64,000 bases of DNA from an uncultured Faecalibacterium sp. (GCA_934548045.1 CAKTEM010000012.1:1-64000), one strand, 5' to 3'; numbered from the stretch's first letter, positions 41,472 through 50,628 are shown. Translations and numbers: made by a program. Notes: generated by a model not told the origin, from the letters alone.

Positions 41472-42391
41472 GCCGCAACCGCAAAATCGGTCTCGATTTG
41501 CTTGTGGCTTTCGGGCGTGGAGTACACCCAGCGGTCAAGATGCCCCTCGGTGATGAAGTACCGCAGCTCGAACCGGTGGCTCTGGCTCAGGCTGTGGTTG
41601 ACGATGACGAGCTTGATCTTCATCTTTTCGGGCAGGATGTTCTTGATGTAAACACTGACGGCCTGTCCGGGGTGCAGGTCAGGGCAGCTCTCGGCCAGAC
41701 CGGCGAGGTTGGGCGCGATCTCGATGAAGGTGCCGTACTCTTCGACGCTCCGGACGATGCCGACAACTGTTTCGCCAACCGTGAAGGAAGCGGCGTTCTC
41801 CTCCCATGTTCCCAGAAGCTCCCGGATGGTGAGGACGAACCGTCCCTGTACATCCCGGCTCTTGATAGCACACAAAATCTGCTGGCCGACGCTGACCCGG
41901 TCGGCAGGCGAGGAAATGCGGCTGACCGACATGCAGTCGATGGGGAGCAGTGCGCTGATGCCGCAGCCCACGTCACAGAACGCGCCGAACGGCTCGATGT
42001 GGGTCACAGTGCAGGGCAGGATATCGCCGGGCATCAGCCGGTCGAGGTAGTCCGCTTTGCACATCCGCTGTGCCTCGGCACGGGAAAGCCAATAGAAGGG
42101 CTGACCGCTGGCGTCGGTGTCCAAGGACTCGATGACAAAACAGGTCGGGCGGCCGACCCGGGTCAGAACGGCGATATCCCGGACCGAACCGGTCTCAGCT
42201 CCGTCGGCGCACTGGGCGAAGGGCATGACCGCCTTGATGCCGCCCAGCTCGAATCGGAGCTGACGCTGGGTGTCAAAGGCGAGGGCAGTCGCCTGCAAAA
42301 TTTCACGGTTTGCCATCGCGGTGTGCAGCTCGGCGGCAGACAGACGGTTTGCGCTGCGGTAATTTCCTTCGGTACGAAAAGCTTGCATCAT
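41456..42391 (-). CDS. S1 RNA-binding domain protein
   Basis: A 311-residue protein with two S1 domains: about 137-200 (GDILPCTVTHIEPFGAFCDVG) and about 215-275 (GETVVGIVRSVEEYGTFIEIA). It resembles a shortened ribosomal protein S1 and may aid mRNA binding or RNA turnover. The N-terminal 130 residues are specific to Clostridial homologues. GAGGAA precedes the ATG-ATG start; the second ATG is equally possible. It is divergent from the DUF951-prfA operon. Confidence 0.82.
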   Translation of the reverse strand: MMQAFRTEGNYRSANRLSAAELHTAMANREILQATALAFDTQRQLRFELGGIKAVMPFAQCADGAETGSVRDIAVLTRVGRPTCFVIESLDTDASGQPFYWLSRAEAQRMCKADYLDRLMPGDILPCTVTHIEPFGAFCDVGCGISALLPIDCMSVSRISSPADRVSVGQQILCAIKSRDVQGRFVLTIRELLGTWEENAASFTVGETVVGIVRSVEEYGTFIEIAPNLAGLAESCPDLHPGQAVSVYIKNILPEKMKIKLVIVNHSLSQSHRFELRYFITEGHLDRWVYSTPESHKQIETDFAVAACNPA

Positions 42392-42463
42392 CTTTCATTC
42401 CTCTTTCTCTCTTAATTTTGCTTGTCGGCTGGTAAAACAATATGCGCAGACGGCAGCAGATAT

Positions 42464-42492
42464 TTGCATTTTGCACGAGTTTGGTTTATACT
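42464..42492 (+). promoter_or_regulatory. Promoter of the DUF951-prfA operon
   Basis: TTGCAT, 17 bases, TATACT, about 70 bases before the DUF951 start. Confidence 0.75.
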
Positions 42493-42560
42493 ATATCTGT
42501 ATGCACCGGTTTTGTGGGTGCATACGGCCTGTACCACACAGGCAGGAGGGAGACAACGCT

Positions 42561-42749
42561 ATGGACATCGCAGTGGGAGATATCATCCAGACCCGAAAGC
42601 AGCATCCCTGCGGAGCTTCGAGCTTCGAGGTGTTGCGTGTCGGGATGGATTTTAAGATTCGCTGTACGGGTTGTGGCCGCGAGGTCATGCTGCCCCGTGC
42701 CAAGATCGAAAAGAACATCAAAAAGGTCATCAAGCCCGATGCGGTCTAG
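42561..42749 (+). CDS. DUF951 family protein
   Basis: A 62-residue DUF951 protein with the family pattern MDIAVGDIIQTRKQHPCGASSFEVLRVG...KIRCTGCGREVMLPR. The CGA..., CTGC and CGR cysteines look like a zinc knuckle. Function unknown; in Firmicutes it often sits beside ychF or translation genes. AGGAGG precedes the ATG, and prfA starts 44 bases later. Confidence 0.88.
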   Translation: MDIAVGDIIQTRKQHPCGASSFEVLRVGMDFKIRCTGCGREVMLPRAKIEKNIKKVIKPDAV

Positions 42750-42793
42750 TACGCACGGCATCCGGAAACTGTTGTAAGGAGAACTGCCTGTTT

Positions 42794-43885
42794 ATGTCAA
42801 AATTGCTTTCCCAGATGGAGGCGGTCTGCCGCCGGTTTGAGGAACTTTCGATGCGGCTCAATCAGCCTGAGACGGCCGCAGACCCTGCGCTGTTCCGCCG
42901 CCTGATGCAGGAGTACCACGAGGCGGAGCCGGTGGTGCAGGCGTATCAGGAGCTGGCGACCGCACAGGATCATCTCGCGCAGGCGAAAGCCCTGCTCGAG
43001 GGTGAGGCTCTCGATCCGGACTTTAAGGAAATGGTACAGCAGGAGATCAGCGAAAAAAGTCAAGCTGTGGCAGAACTGGAAAATAATCTCAAAATTCTGC
43101 TTCTCCCGAAGGACGTCAACGACGGCAAAAATGTCATCGTGGAAATTCGCGGCGGCGCAGGCGGTGAGGAAGCTGCCCTGTTTGCCCACAGCCTGATGCG
43201 GATGTACACTATGTACGCCCAGAGCAAAGGCTGGGAGCTGGAAGTGCTGAACCTCAACGAGACCGAGCTGGGCGGCGTGAAGGAAGCTATCTTCGCGGTG
43301 AACGGCAGCGGTGCCTACAACCGCCTCAAGTATGAGAGCGGCGTCCACCGGGTACAGCGCGTGCCGGAAACCGAGACGCAGGGCCGCATCCACACCTCCA
43401 CGGCGACGGTCGCGGTGATGCCGCAGGCCGAGGAAGTAGATTTTGAGCTGGATATGAAGGACCTGCGCATCGACACCTTCCGCTCTTCGGGCGCAGGCGG
43501 TCAGCACATCAACAAGACGTCCAGCGCGATTCGGGTCACGCATATCCCCACCGGCATGGTGGTCGAGTGCCAGAACGAGCGCAGTCAGTTCCAGAACAAA
43601 GACAAGGCTCTGGAAATTCTGCGCAGCCGCCTGCTGGCACAGAAACAGAAGGAACAGCAGGACGCCATCAACGCCAACCGTCAGGGGCAGGTGGGAACCG
43701 GCGACCGCAGCGAGAAGATCCGGACGTATAATTTTCCGCAGGACCGCTGCACCGACCACCGCATTGGCCTGACCGTCCACAACCTTGATAAGATCATGGA
43801 CGGCAACCTCGATGAAATCATTGATGCGCTGGCGACCCATGAACAGGCGGAAAAGCTGAAAAAACTCAACGCGCAAAATTCCTGA
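42794..43885 (+). CDS. prfA: Peptide chain release factor 1
   Basis: A 363-residue RF1 that ends translation at UAA and UAG. The codon-reading tripeptide PET (191-193, PxT type) and the catalytic GGQ (235-237, SSGAGGQHINKTSSAIR) are intact. AAGGAG lies 12 bases before the ATG, a long spacing, but no better start exists. The partner methylase gene prmC, often next to prfA, is not here. Confidence 0.96.
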   Translation: MSKLLSQMEAVCRRFEELSMRLNQPETAADPALFRRLMQEYHEAEPVVQAYQELATAQDHLAQAKALLEGEALDPDFKEMVQQEISEKSQAVAELENNLKILLLPKDVNDGKNVIVEIRGGAGGEEAALFAHSLMRMYTMYAQSKGWELEVLNLNETELGGVKEAIFAVNGSGAYNRLKYESGVHRVQRVPETETQGRIHTSTATVAVMPQAEEVDFELDMKDLRIDTFRSSGAGGQHINKTSSAIRVTHIPTGMVVECQNERSQFQNKDKALEILRSRLLAQKQKEQQDAINANRQGQVGTGDRSEKIRTYNFPQDRCTDHRIGLTVHNLDKIMDGNLDEIIDALATHEQAEKLKKLNAQNS

Positions 43886-43943
43886 TACAGCGAGAATACG
43901 CTGGAATGAATCATTGCTTGCTATAAGAAAAGAGCGATAGAAC

Positions 43944-44969
43944 ATGGAAATCAAAACTGAAATGCGACCGGCCGACGCTGCCGGGATCGCCCGTGCCGCC
44001 GAACTGCTGAAGCAGGGCGAGATCGTAGCTCTGCCGACCGAGACGGTCTACGGCATTGCAGCCGATGCCCGGAATGGAGAAGCCGTCGCGAAAATTTTCA
44101 AGGCGAAGGGTCGTCCGCAGGACAATCCGCTGATCGTACATGTGACCGGCCCGGAGATGCTGCCCGGCCTCGTCAGTGAGGTGCCAGAGCGCGCCCAGCT
44201 GCTGATGGCGGCGTTCTGCCCCGGCCCGTTGACGATCATCATGCCGCGCGGCCCGGAAGTCGCCGCAGAATGCTGTGCCGGTCTGGATACCGTCGGCATC
44301 CGGATGCCAAGCCACCCGGTCGCACGGGCGGTCATCGAGCAGAGCGGCTGTGCTTTTGCAGCACCGTCGGCTAACCTGTCCGGTAAACCCAGCCCCACCA
44401 ACGCGCAGGACGTCTATACCGATATGGATGGCCGTCTGCCGCTGATTCTGGATGGTGGTGACTGCGCCGTGGGCGTGGAATCCACCGTTATTTCGGTCGT
44501 GGGCGACAAGCCGACTCTGTTCCGCCCGGGTCACATCACGCTGGAAGACCTCGAGCGTGCGCTGGGCGAGGAAGTCGAGGTGTCGAAAGCCATCCTCGAA
44601 AAACTGCCGGAGGGCGCGGTCGTCCGCAGCCCGGGTATGAAATACAAGCACTACGCGCCCAAGGCAGATGTAACGCTGCTGGAGGGCAGCTTTGAAAAGT
44701 TCAAGGCTTATGTCGATGCCCACGCCGACCAGAACCCCAGCTGTCTCTGCTTCACCGGCGAGGCCGAAAAGCTCGACTGGCCGAGTGTGGAGTATGGCCG
44801 TGAGGGTGACGGCGCAGATCAGGCAAAGCATATCTTCCGCTGCCTGCGCGCGCTGGATGAGCAGGGCGACAGCGTGGTTTACGCTCGTTGTCCGCAGAAG
44901 GACGGCCTGTCGATGGCGGTGTACAACCGTCTTATCCGTGCGGCAGCCTTCCGGGTGATCCAGCTATGA
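43944..44969 (+). CDS. L-threonylcarbamoyladenylate synthase, Sua5 type
   Basis: A 341-residue Sua5/YwlC enzyme making threonylcarbamoyl-AMP for the t6A modification at position 37 of ANN-reading tRNAs. The YrdC domain (about 10-200, GEIVALPTETVYGIAADA, KGRPQDNPL, PSANLSGKPSPT) is followed by a Sua5 C-terminal domain joined by the SPGMKYKHYAPKA linker. GATAGAACATGG context; weak ribosome site. Its TGA overlaps the coaE ATG, so the two are translationally coupled. Confidence 0.95.
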   Translation: MEIKTEMRPADAAGIARAAELLKQGEIVALPTETVYGIAADARNGEAVAKIFKAKGRPQDNPLIVHVTGPEMLPGLVSEVPERAQLLMAAFCPGPLTIIMPRGPEVAAECCAGLDTVGIRMPSHPVARAVIEQSGCAFAAPSANLSGKPSPTNAQDVYTDMDGRLPLILDGGDCAVGVESTVISVVGDKPTLFRPGHITLEDLERALGEEVEVSKAILEKLPEGAVVRSPGMKYKHYAPKADVTLLEGSFEKFKAYVDAHADQNPSCLCFTGEAEKLDWPSVEYGREGDGADQAKHIFRCLRALDEQGDSVVYARCPQKDGLSMAVYNRLIRAAAFRVIQL

Positions 44970-45583
44970 TGACGCTGGGGATCACCGGGCGGAGCGGCTG
45001 TGGAAAATCCACCGTAACAGGTGTGTTTTCCCGTCATGGCGTGCCGCTAGCGGATGCAGACCAGATCTCTCGGGAGATTTTATTGCCGAGTTCGCCGCTG
45101 CTGCCAAAGCTGGCGGAACGGTTCGGGGATGATATCCTAAACCCGGACGGAACCCTGAACCGCCGCCTGCTGGCTGACCGTGCCTTTGCGACGCCGGAAG
45201 GGAAGATTGCGCTGGACAACATCACCCATCCGGAGATCATCGCCCGGATCCGTGCCGCAAAGCAGAAAGCGGAATCGGACGGCGCGGAGCTATTCGTGCT
45301 GGATGGCGCGGTCATCGTCGGCACCGCCGCCGAAGCGGAATGTGATAAGCTTCTGGTCGTGACCGCTCCCTTTGAGACGAGCGTGGCACGCATTGCGGCC
45401 CGGGATGGCATCGCGCCTGAGATGGCCGAACGCCGACTCAACGCCCAGACGCCGGAAGCGGTGCTGACCTCCAAGGCCGACTATGTTCTTTGCAATGATG
45501 CTGATATCGACACTTTGACCGCCCGGACAGAGGCTCTGTATCAGGAGCTTCTGGCGCAGGGTGGGTCGGAAGGCAGGGTGTGA
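44966..45583 (+). CDS. coaE: Dephospho-CoA kinase
   Basis: A 205-residue kinase for the last step of coenzyme A synthesis. P-loop GRSGCGKST (about 7-15), LADADQISREIL and the HPEIIARIR lid region are typical. The ATG overlaps the stop of the Sua5 gene; the next codon is also ATG. It is followed seven bases later by the lytic transglycosylase, so prfA-tsaC-coaE-slt form a run. Confidence 0.94.
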   Translation: MMTLGITGRSGCGKSTVTGVFSRHGVPLADADQISREILLPSSPLLPKLAERFGDDILNPDGTLNRRLLADRAFATPEGKIALDNITHPEIIARIRAAKQKAESDGAELFVLDGAVIVGTAAEAECDKLLVVTAPFETSVARIAARDGIAPEMAERRLNAQTPEAVLTSKADYVLCNDADIDTLTARTEALYQELLAQGGSEGRV

Positions 45584-45590
45584 TCGTCCG

Positions 45591-46157
45591 TTGAAGAAAC
45601 TGATGCGCGGCTTTGTGGCCGTGTTTCTGGTGCTGATGGTGGTTCTGGCTTTGCCGCCAGTGCGAAAGACCGTCGAGCGGCAGTTCTATCCGCAGAAATA
45701 TCAGGACGAAGTGGAACTGTGGGCGGATGAATACGACCTCGACCCACTTCTTGTGGATGCCTTTATCCGGACGGAGAGCGGCTTCGACGCAGGGGCAACG
45801 TCCACCGTCGGGGCAAGAGGGCTGATGCAAATGACCGAGGAGACTTTCCTCTGGCTCCGGGGCAAGATGACCGATACGGAAAATCTGACCTTCGATGACC
45901 TGTATGACCCGGCGGTGAGCATCCGGTTCGGGTGCTACTATCTCCATCTGTGCTTGGTGCGGTACAACGGCGATGTCGCCACGGCCGCCGCAGCCTATCA
46001 CAGCGGATGGGGAACCGTGGATGCCCTGCTCCGGCAGGAGGAACACTCGGCGGACGGCGTGACCCTGAAAGGCTTCCCATATAGCCAGATGCACCACTAT
46101 GTTGAAAAAATCCAGGCCTGCTACGGCGTTTATACCAGCCTGTATGCAGGAGATTGA
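45591..46157 (+). CDS. Lytic transglycosylase, SLT domain
   Basis: A 188-residue membrane-anchored SLT-type lytic transglycosylase that cuts peptidoglycan with anhydro-muropeptide formation. An N-terminal helix (about 5-22) is followed by the SLT domain with catalytic Glu62 in FIRTESGFD, then GARGLMQMTEETF and AAAAYHSGWGTVD. The TTG start gives the expected MKK-type leader; AGGGTG lies ten bases upstream. coaE next to an SLT gene is a known Clostridial pairing. Confidence 0.9.
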   Translation: MKKLMRGFVAVFLVLMVVLALPPVRKTVERQFYPQKYQDEVELWADEYDLDPLLVDAFIRTESGFDAGATSTVGARGLMQMTEETFLWLRGKMTDTENLTFDDLYDPAVSIRFGCYYLHLCLVRYNGDVATAAAAYHSGWGTVDALLRQEEHSADGVTLKGFPYSQMHHYVEKIQACYGVYTSLYAGD

Positions 46158-46237
46158 CCCAGAATAAACTGCGGCATGTCGAAAGGCAGAGCAGTTTAAA
46201 ATATAAGAACCACAAATGAAAGGCAGGAGAAAAATCT

Positions 46238-47641
46238 ATGGCAGAAAAAACTCCGGCTCAGCAGCTGGCCGATAAGCTGCTCTATACGCCTGCATACGCA
46301 GGTGACAAGGATGCCTCTGTCAAGCAGGCAGCCCATGACTTCGCTGAGGGCTACAAAAAGTTCCTCAACGCAGGTAAGACCGAGCGCGAAGTAGCCGCCG
46401 AGAGCGAGCAGATGCTCAAGGACGCAGGCTACGAACTGTTCGACCCCAAGAAGACCTACAAGCCCGGCGACAAGGTATACTTTGTCCAGCTGAACAAGGC
46501 AATCGTGGCGTCCACCATCGGTACGCGCAGCTTTGAGGAGGGCTTCCACCTCGTCATCGCTCACACCGACAGCCCCCGTCTCGATCTGCGCCCGACTCCG
46601 CTGTACGAGTCCAACCACTTGAGCTACTTCAAGACCCACTACTATGGCGGTATCCGCAAGTATCAGTGGGGTACCATGCCGCTGGCCATCCACGGCGTCT
46701 TCTCCCGTGCGGATGGCACCACCGTTTCTGTCAGCATCGGTGAGGACGAGAGCGACCCCGTCTTCTGCATCACCGACCTGCTGCCCCACCTTGGTGCAGA
46801 GCAGAATCAGCGCACGCTGAGCGAGGGCCTGAAAGCTGAGGAACTGAACATCCTCATCGGTTCTGACGCAGTTGGCGACGAGAACGTCAAGGAAGCTGTC
46901 AAGCTGAACACCATGATCCTCCTCAACGAGAAGTATGGCATCACCGAGAAGGACTTCACCCGTGCTGAGATCGAGATCGTTCCGGCGCACAAGGCTCGTG
47001 ATGTCGGCTTTGACCGTTCGATGGTCGGCGGCTACGGCCACGATGACCGTGTTGACGCTTATCCGGCTCTGGTGGCTGAGATCGAGACCAAGAACCCGGC
47101 TTTCACCACCGTTTGTGTCCTGACCGACAAAGAGGAAATCGGCTCTGACGGCGTGACCGGTATGCAGAGCATGTATGTCTTCCACTTCATGCAGCAGCTC
47201 TGCCGCACCGCAGGCCAGAACGATATCGTCGCATTCCAGAACAGCGTCTGCCTGTCTGCCGACGTTACCGCTGCGTATGACCCGTCCTGGGCTTCTGCGT
47301 TCGAGCCGATGAACGGTACCTATGCAGGCCGCGGCATTGCTCTGTTCAAGTACACCGGCAGCCGTGGCAAGAGCGCGGCAAACGATGCTTCTGCTGAGCT
47401 GGTCGGCTACGTCACCCGTATGATGGACGAGAACAACGTCGCATGGCAGATCGGCGAGCTGGGCCGTCTGGATCTGGGCGGCGGCGGCACCATCGCAAAG
47501 TATGTCGCAAACCGTGGCATCCCGGTCATCGACATCGGCGTGCCGGTGCTGTCCATGCACTCTCCGTTCGAGGTCATCCACAAGACCGACCTGTACATGG
47601 CATACCGCGCATTTGCACTGTTCAATAACGCACAGCAGTAA
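46238..47641 (+). CDS. M18-family aminopeptidase
   Basis: A 467-residue M18 metallo-aminopeptidase removing N-terminal acidic or other residues from peptides in the cytosol. Metal ligands occur in VIAHTDSPRLDLRP and TDKEEIGSDGVTGMQS, and GYGHDDRV and CLSADVTAAYDPS are conserved. GGCAGGAG precedes the ATG. Own terminator downstream; monocistronic. Confidence 0.93.
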   Translation: MAEKTPAQQLADKLLYTPAYAGDKDASVKQAAHDFAEGYKKFLNAGKTEREVAAESEQMLKDAGYELFDPKKTYKPGDKVYFVQLNKAIVASTIGTRSFEEGFHLVIAHTDSPRLDLRPTPLYESNHLSYFKTHYYGGIRKYQWGTMPLAIHGVFSRADGTTVSVSIGEDESDPVFCITDLLPHLGAEQNQRTLSEGLKAEELNILIGSDAVGDENVKEAVKLNTMILLNEKYGITEKDFTRAEIEIVPAHKARDVGFDRSMVGGYGHDDRVDAYPALVAEIETKNPAFTTVCVLTDKEEIGSDGVTGMQSMYVFHFMQQLCRTAGQNDIVAFQNSVCLSADVTAAYDPSWASAFEPMNGTYAGRGIALFKYTGSRGKSAANDASAELVGYVTRMMDENNVAWQIGELGRLDLGGGGTIAKYVANRGIPVIDIGVPVLSMHSPFEVIHKTDLYMAYRAFALFNNAQQ

Positions 47642-47655
47642 TCCCACATATAGCG

Positions 47656-47695
47656 ACGCCCCGAGGAGTTTTCAAAGGCTCTTCGGGGCGTTTTT
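47656..47695. terminator. Terminator between convergent M18 and deacetylase genes
   Basis: ACGCCCCGA pairs with TCGGGGCGT, with an inner GAG/CTC, followed by TTTTT. Confidence 0.8.
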
Positions 47696-47698
47696 GCG

Positions 47699-48514
47699 CT
47701 ATCTGACGACCTGCTCCACGGTGCAGAAGGTGAAGCCTTGGTCTTTGTACCACTGGATGATGTCGGGCAGAGCCTCGGCGGTGGTACGGGTCGTGTTGGA
47801 GTCGTGCATCAGGACGATGCACTTGGTCTGCTCACCGGTTTCCCGGACGATGTTCCGGAAGATGGTGGACGCGCTGGGCTTTCCGCCCACGGCATCCTCG
47901 GCGCAGACGTTCCAGTCGACCCAGTGCAGACCCTTTTCCTCAACTTCAGATTTGAGCTGCTTCATCAGGTCGTGGCCGCCGTAACGTCGGCTGACCGTGT
48001 TGGTGCTGCCGCCCGGGAATCGCAGATAATGGATGCTGTCGACGGCGGTATAAGGGGATATCCGCTCTTTCAGAAGGGCGATGTCTTTCCAGTAGGCGTC
48101 TGAACTGCGGTAGATGTCGCTGTACTCGTGGGAGGCTGAGTGGAACGCAATCTGATGCCCGGCGGAGGAAGCGTCCGCAATTAGGGGAAGATACTTGTCG
48201 TTGTAACCGGTGGCAACGACAAAGAAGGTCGCGCGGACACCGGCAGCGTTCAGCGCGTCGAGGACGGCCTGTGTCGTTTTGCTGGGGCCGTCGTCGAAGG
48301 TCAGACAGACCCATTTCTCCGGCTCTGGTTCAGGCTCCGGCGCAGAGGGCGCCGGTGCAGAGCTTGCAAATGTGGTGTCCGGCAGGGGAGTCAGGTCGCT
48401 TTCAAGACAGCCGACTGTCGGGGAAGAAAGCGTTTGCCCCAGAAATATCCCGGCCACAAGCCCGGTCAGCAGCAGCCCGGCACCGCACAAAAAAGTTTTT
48501 TTGGAGAATTTCAT
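47699..48514 (-). CDS. Polysaccharide deacetylase, NodB type, membrane anchored
   Basis: A 271-residue carbohydrate esterase family 4 enzyme that removes N-acetyl groups from peptidoglycan or another glycan outside the cell. N-terminal helix (about 8-28), a flexible PSAPEPEPEPE linker, then the NodB domain with motif 1 TFDDGP, motif 2 HSASHEYS and motif 3 RFPGGS, all with catalytic Asp and His present. Peptidoglycan deacetylation raises lysozyme resistance; that substrate is inference. GAGGTT precedes the ATG. Convergent with the M18 gene. Confidence 0.92.
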   Translation of the reverse strand: MKFSKKTFLCGAGLLLTGLVAGIFLGQTLSSPTVGCLESDLTPLPDTTFASSAPAPSAPEPEPEPEKWVCLTFDDGPSKTTQAVLDALNAAGVRATFFVVATGYNDKYLPLIADASSAGHQIAFHSASHEYSDIYRSSDAYWKDIALLKERISPYTAVDSIHYLRFPGGSTNTVSRRYGGHDLMKQLKSEVEEKGLHWVDWNVCAEDAVGGKPSASTIFRNIVRETGEQTKCIVLMHDSNTTRTTAEALPDIIQWYKDQGFTFCTVEQVVR

Positions 48515-48597
48515 CGAAAAAACCTCCTCTGTATGCTGTTTCTCATAAAATAAGTGCTGATATAGAATATGACTGCAAAAAAAATCTATGAAAACGC

Positions 48598-48626
48598 TTG
48601 ACAGAACTGGGATTGTATGGTATTAT
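48598..48626 (+). promoter_or_regulatory. Promoter of tRNA-Leu(GAG)
   Basis: TTGACA, 17 bases, TATTAT; 64 bases before the mature tRNA. Confidence 0.8.
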
Positions 48627-48690
48627 ACTGAGGCAGTCAGCGATACGGTTTCAAACCTCAGGAACTGAATGGACTGCGAAAACTGAATAT

Positions 48691-48774
48691 GCGAGGGTGG
48701 CGGAACTGGCAGACGCGCACGTTTGAGGTGCGTGTGGTTTATCCTTGGGGGTTCAAATCCCCTCCCTCGCACCA
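48691..48774 (+). tRNA. tRNA-Leu (anticodon GAG)
   Basis: An 84-base class II tRNA with long variable arm. Acceptor GCGAGGG pairs with CCCTCGC, the anticodon stem CACGT/GCGTG closes loop TTGAGGT giving GAG, and CCA is encoded. A competing stem would show TTG (Gln), but the long variable arm fits leucine. Confidence 0.92.
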
Positions 48775-48776
48775 GA

Positions 48777-48820
48777 GAAAACCACAAAGTACTGATGATT
48801 CAATACTTCGTGGTTTTTCT
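48777..48820 (+). terminator. Terminator after tRNA-Leu(GAG)
   Basis: AAAACCAC...AAGTA pairs with TACTT.GTGGTTTT, followed by more T. Confidence 0.8.
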
Positions 48821-48861
48821 TTTTGTGAATAGAACAAAAAGAAAACGGAGAGCGAGAATGA

Positions 48862-49383
48862 TATGTACCCCAGAAACGGGAACGTGTCATCATTGTAGGG
48901 TTCCGAAAAGACTTGAAAGTGGATTTCCATTTTCCACCGTTGGAGATTACCGATGAAAACGAGTATGTTCCACTTGGAAGTGTGCTTCAAAAAGAGGTGC
49001 CAGAAAAATACTTTTTCAGCGAAAAAGCAGTGGCCGGAATGATCAAGAACCGGGAAGCGATGAACAAGGGCAGAGCGCAGGATATCACGAAACCGTGTAA
49101 CACGGTCGGTGCGCATCTTGCCAAAGTTTCGCTGAACAGTACAGACCCGGTGCTGCTGGAAAAGGGGAGATACCGCAGATTTACACCGCGCGAAGTTGCC
49201 CGAATACAGTCGTTTCCGGAAACATTTGAACTGATTGGAAGCGAGTCGGCACAGTATCGGGCGTTGGGAAATGCGATTCCGCCGGTCATGTTCTGGTATG
49301 TGGCACATGCCGTGTCGGAACAGTTTCCAAGAGAAGATCGAACGAGTGATTTGCCTTGCACTTCTCCCCAAAATCCGCTATAA
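48862..49383 (+). pseudogene. C-terminal fragment of a DNA cytosine-5 methyltransferase
   Basis: The 173-codon frame opens abruptly at YVPQKRERVIIVGFR, which is C5-methyltransferase motif VIII, directly after an in-frame stop. It continues to motifs IX and X (YRRFTPREVARIQSFP and QYRALGNAIPPVMFW). The catalytic PCQ motif IV and the SAM-binding motif I, which should lie upstream, are missing, so it cannot methylate. It is visibly more A+T-rich than its neighbours and lies 88 bases behind a tRNA-Leu gene, a classic integration site. A remnant of a lost restriction-modification island is the best reading. Confidence 0.88.
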
Positions 49384-49384
49384 T
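49356..49384 (+). promoter_or_regulatory. Promoter of the phosphatase-LOG operon
   Basis: TTGCAC, 17 bases, TATAAT. It overlaps the end of the methyltransferase fragment. Confidence 0.75.
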
Positions 49385-49415
49385 GCAGAGGAATGAGAAG
49401 AAGGGAAGAGCAGAC

Positions 49416-50024
49416 ATGCAGATTTATTTACTCCGCCACGGGCAGACCGCGTACAATGCGGAAAAGCGTTATCAGGGTCAGCGAGATATTCCGCTGTCGC
49501 CGGAGGGGATGGCAAAGCTCCAGCGAGCCGATTTTGACCCGGCGGTGGTGTATGTTACGCCGCTCCAGCGGACGAGCCAGACGGCGCATATTTTGTTTCC
49601 GAACGCAAAGCTTGTGCCGGTGGATGAGCTGAAAGAGATGTGCTTTGGCAGTTTTGAGGGGCGGCATTTCGTCGAGGTTGAGCATGACCCGGAGTATCTC
49701 GAGTGGGTCGAAGCCAACAGCAAGGCCGATCATCCGGACGGGGAGCGGAAGCAGGATTTCTGCGACCGGGTCTGCAAGGCGTTTTCGGAATTGGTAGACA
49801 AAGCACTGGCGGACGGGAAAGAGCAGCTTGTCATCCTCGCCCACGGCGGAACCCAGATGGCGGTCATGGAGCGGTTCGCGCTGCCGCACAAGACCTTCCA
49901 CGAGTGGTGCGGCCCGAACGCTGGCGGCTATCTGCTGAACGCGGATGAGTGGCCGGAGAAACATATTCTGCGAGTAATGAAAAAAGTGCAGTACACGAAA
50001 GATGGAGCAGGAGAGAGCGTATGA
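49416..50024 (+). CDS. Histidine phosphatase family protein (phosphoglycerate mutase-like)
   Basis: A 202-residue histidine phosphatase. The catalytic LLRHGQTAYN (5-14), YVTPLQRTSQTA and ILAHGGTQMA supply the phosphohistidine core (His8 and the second His). It could be a cofactor-dependent mutase or, more likely by length and context, a broad phosphatase such as a CobC- or PhoE-type enzyme. AAGGGAAGAG precedes the ATG. Its stop overlaps the start of the LOG gene. Confidence 0.85.
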   Translation: MQIYLLRHGQTAYNAEKRYQGQRDIPLSPEGMAKLQRADFDPAVVYVTPLQRTSQTAHILFPNAKLVPVDELKEMCFGSFEGRHFVEVEHDPEYLEWVEANSKADHPDGERKQDFCDRVCKAFSELVDKALADGKEQLVILAHGGTQMAVMERFALPHKTFHEWCGPNAGGYLLNADEWPEKHILRVMKKVQYTKDGAGESV

Positions 50025-50551
50025 ATATCACGGTTTATCTTGGGGCCAATGAGGGCGACGCCCCATCGCTGAAACAGGCAGTTCAGGAGTTGGGAACTTG
50101 GATTGGCAAGAGTGGACATGCTTTGATTTACGGAGGCTCTCGCTGTGGGTTGATGGGAGAAATTGCCGAAAGTGTCCTGAACGCAGGCGGTGAGGTAACT
50201 GGCGTAGAACCGCAGTTTTTTGTGGATGGCGAGTTGCAGCACGAGGGTCTGACAAAGCTCATTGTCACACAGGATATGACGGAACGCAAGACGAAAATGA
50301 TTGAACTCGGAGATGCGTTTATTGCATTTCCGGGCGGAACCGGTACGCTGGAAGAGATTGCCGAAGTAATGTCGAAGGTGTCACTCAAGCATCTGGATGC
50401 GCCCTGCATTTTGTATAATCTGAATGGCTATTATGACGGCTTGAAAGAGCTTTTGAACAAAATGATTTCAATGGGATTGTCCTCAAAAGAGCGTCAGAAC
50501 GGGATTTATTTTGCCGAGACACTGGACGAGATCAAGGAAATTCTGAAATAA
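50021..50551 (+). CDS. LOG family protein (TIGR00730)
   Basis: A 176-residue lysine-decarboxylase-like Rossmann protein. LIYGGSRCGLMGEIAE and the PGGTGTLEE motif are the LOG signature; characterised members hydrolyse nucleoside 5'-monophosphates to base and ribose 5-phosphate (cytokinin-activating activity in plants). GAGAGAG precedes the ATG, which overlaps the previous stop (ATGA). Pairing with a phosphatase suggests nucleotide clean-up, as inference. Confidence 0.88.
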   Translation: MNITVYLGANEGDAPSLKQAVQELGTWIGKSGHALIYGGSRCGLMGEIAESVLNAGGEVTGVEPQFFVDGELQHEGLTKLIVTQDMTERKTKMIELGDAFIAFPGGTGTLEEIAEVMSKVSLKHLDAPCILYNLNGYYDGLKELLNKMISMGLSSKERQNGIYFAETLDEIKEILK

Positions 50552-50563
50552 ACAAAACAGAAA

Positions 50564-50614
50564 ACCCCTGAAACTACGTTTCTATCACAGAAGTGTAATT
50601 TCAGGGGTCGTTTC
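50564..50614. terminator. Terminator between convergent LOG and thiD genes
   Basis: ACCCCTGAAA pairs perfectly with TTTCAGGGGT; the T-tail is weak on the plus strand. Confidence 0.6.
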
Positions 50615-50628
50615 TATATGAAAAGGTA

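Noticed and set aside
48691..48774. tRNA-Gln(TTG) reading of the second tRNA
   Set aside because: The alternative anticodon stem CGCAC/GTGCG would show TTG, but the gene has a long class II variable arm, so tRNA-Leu(GAG) is correct.
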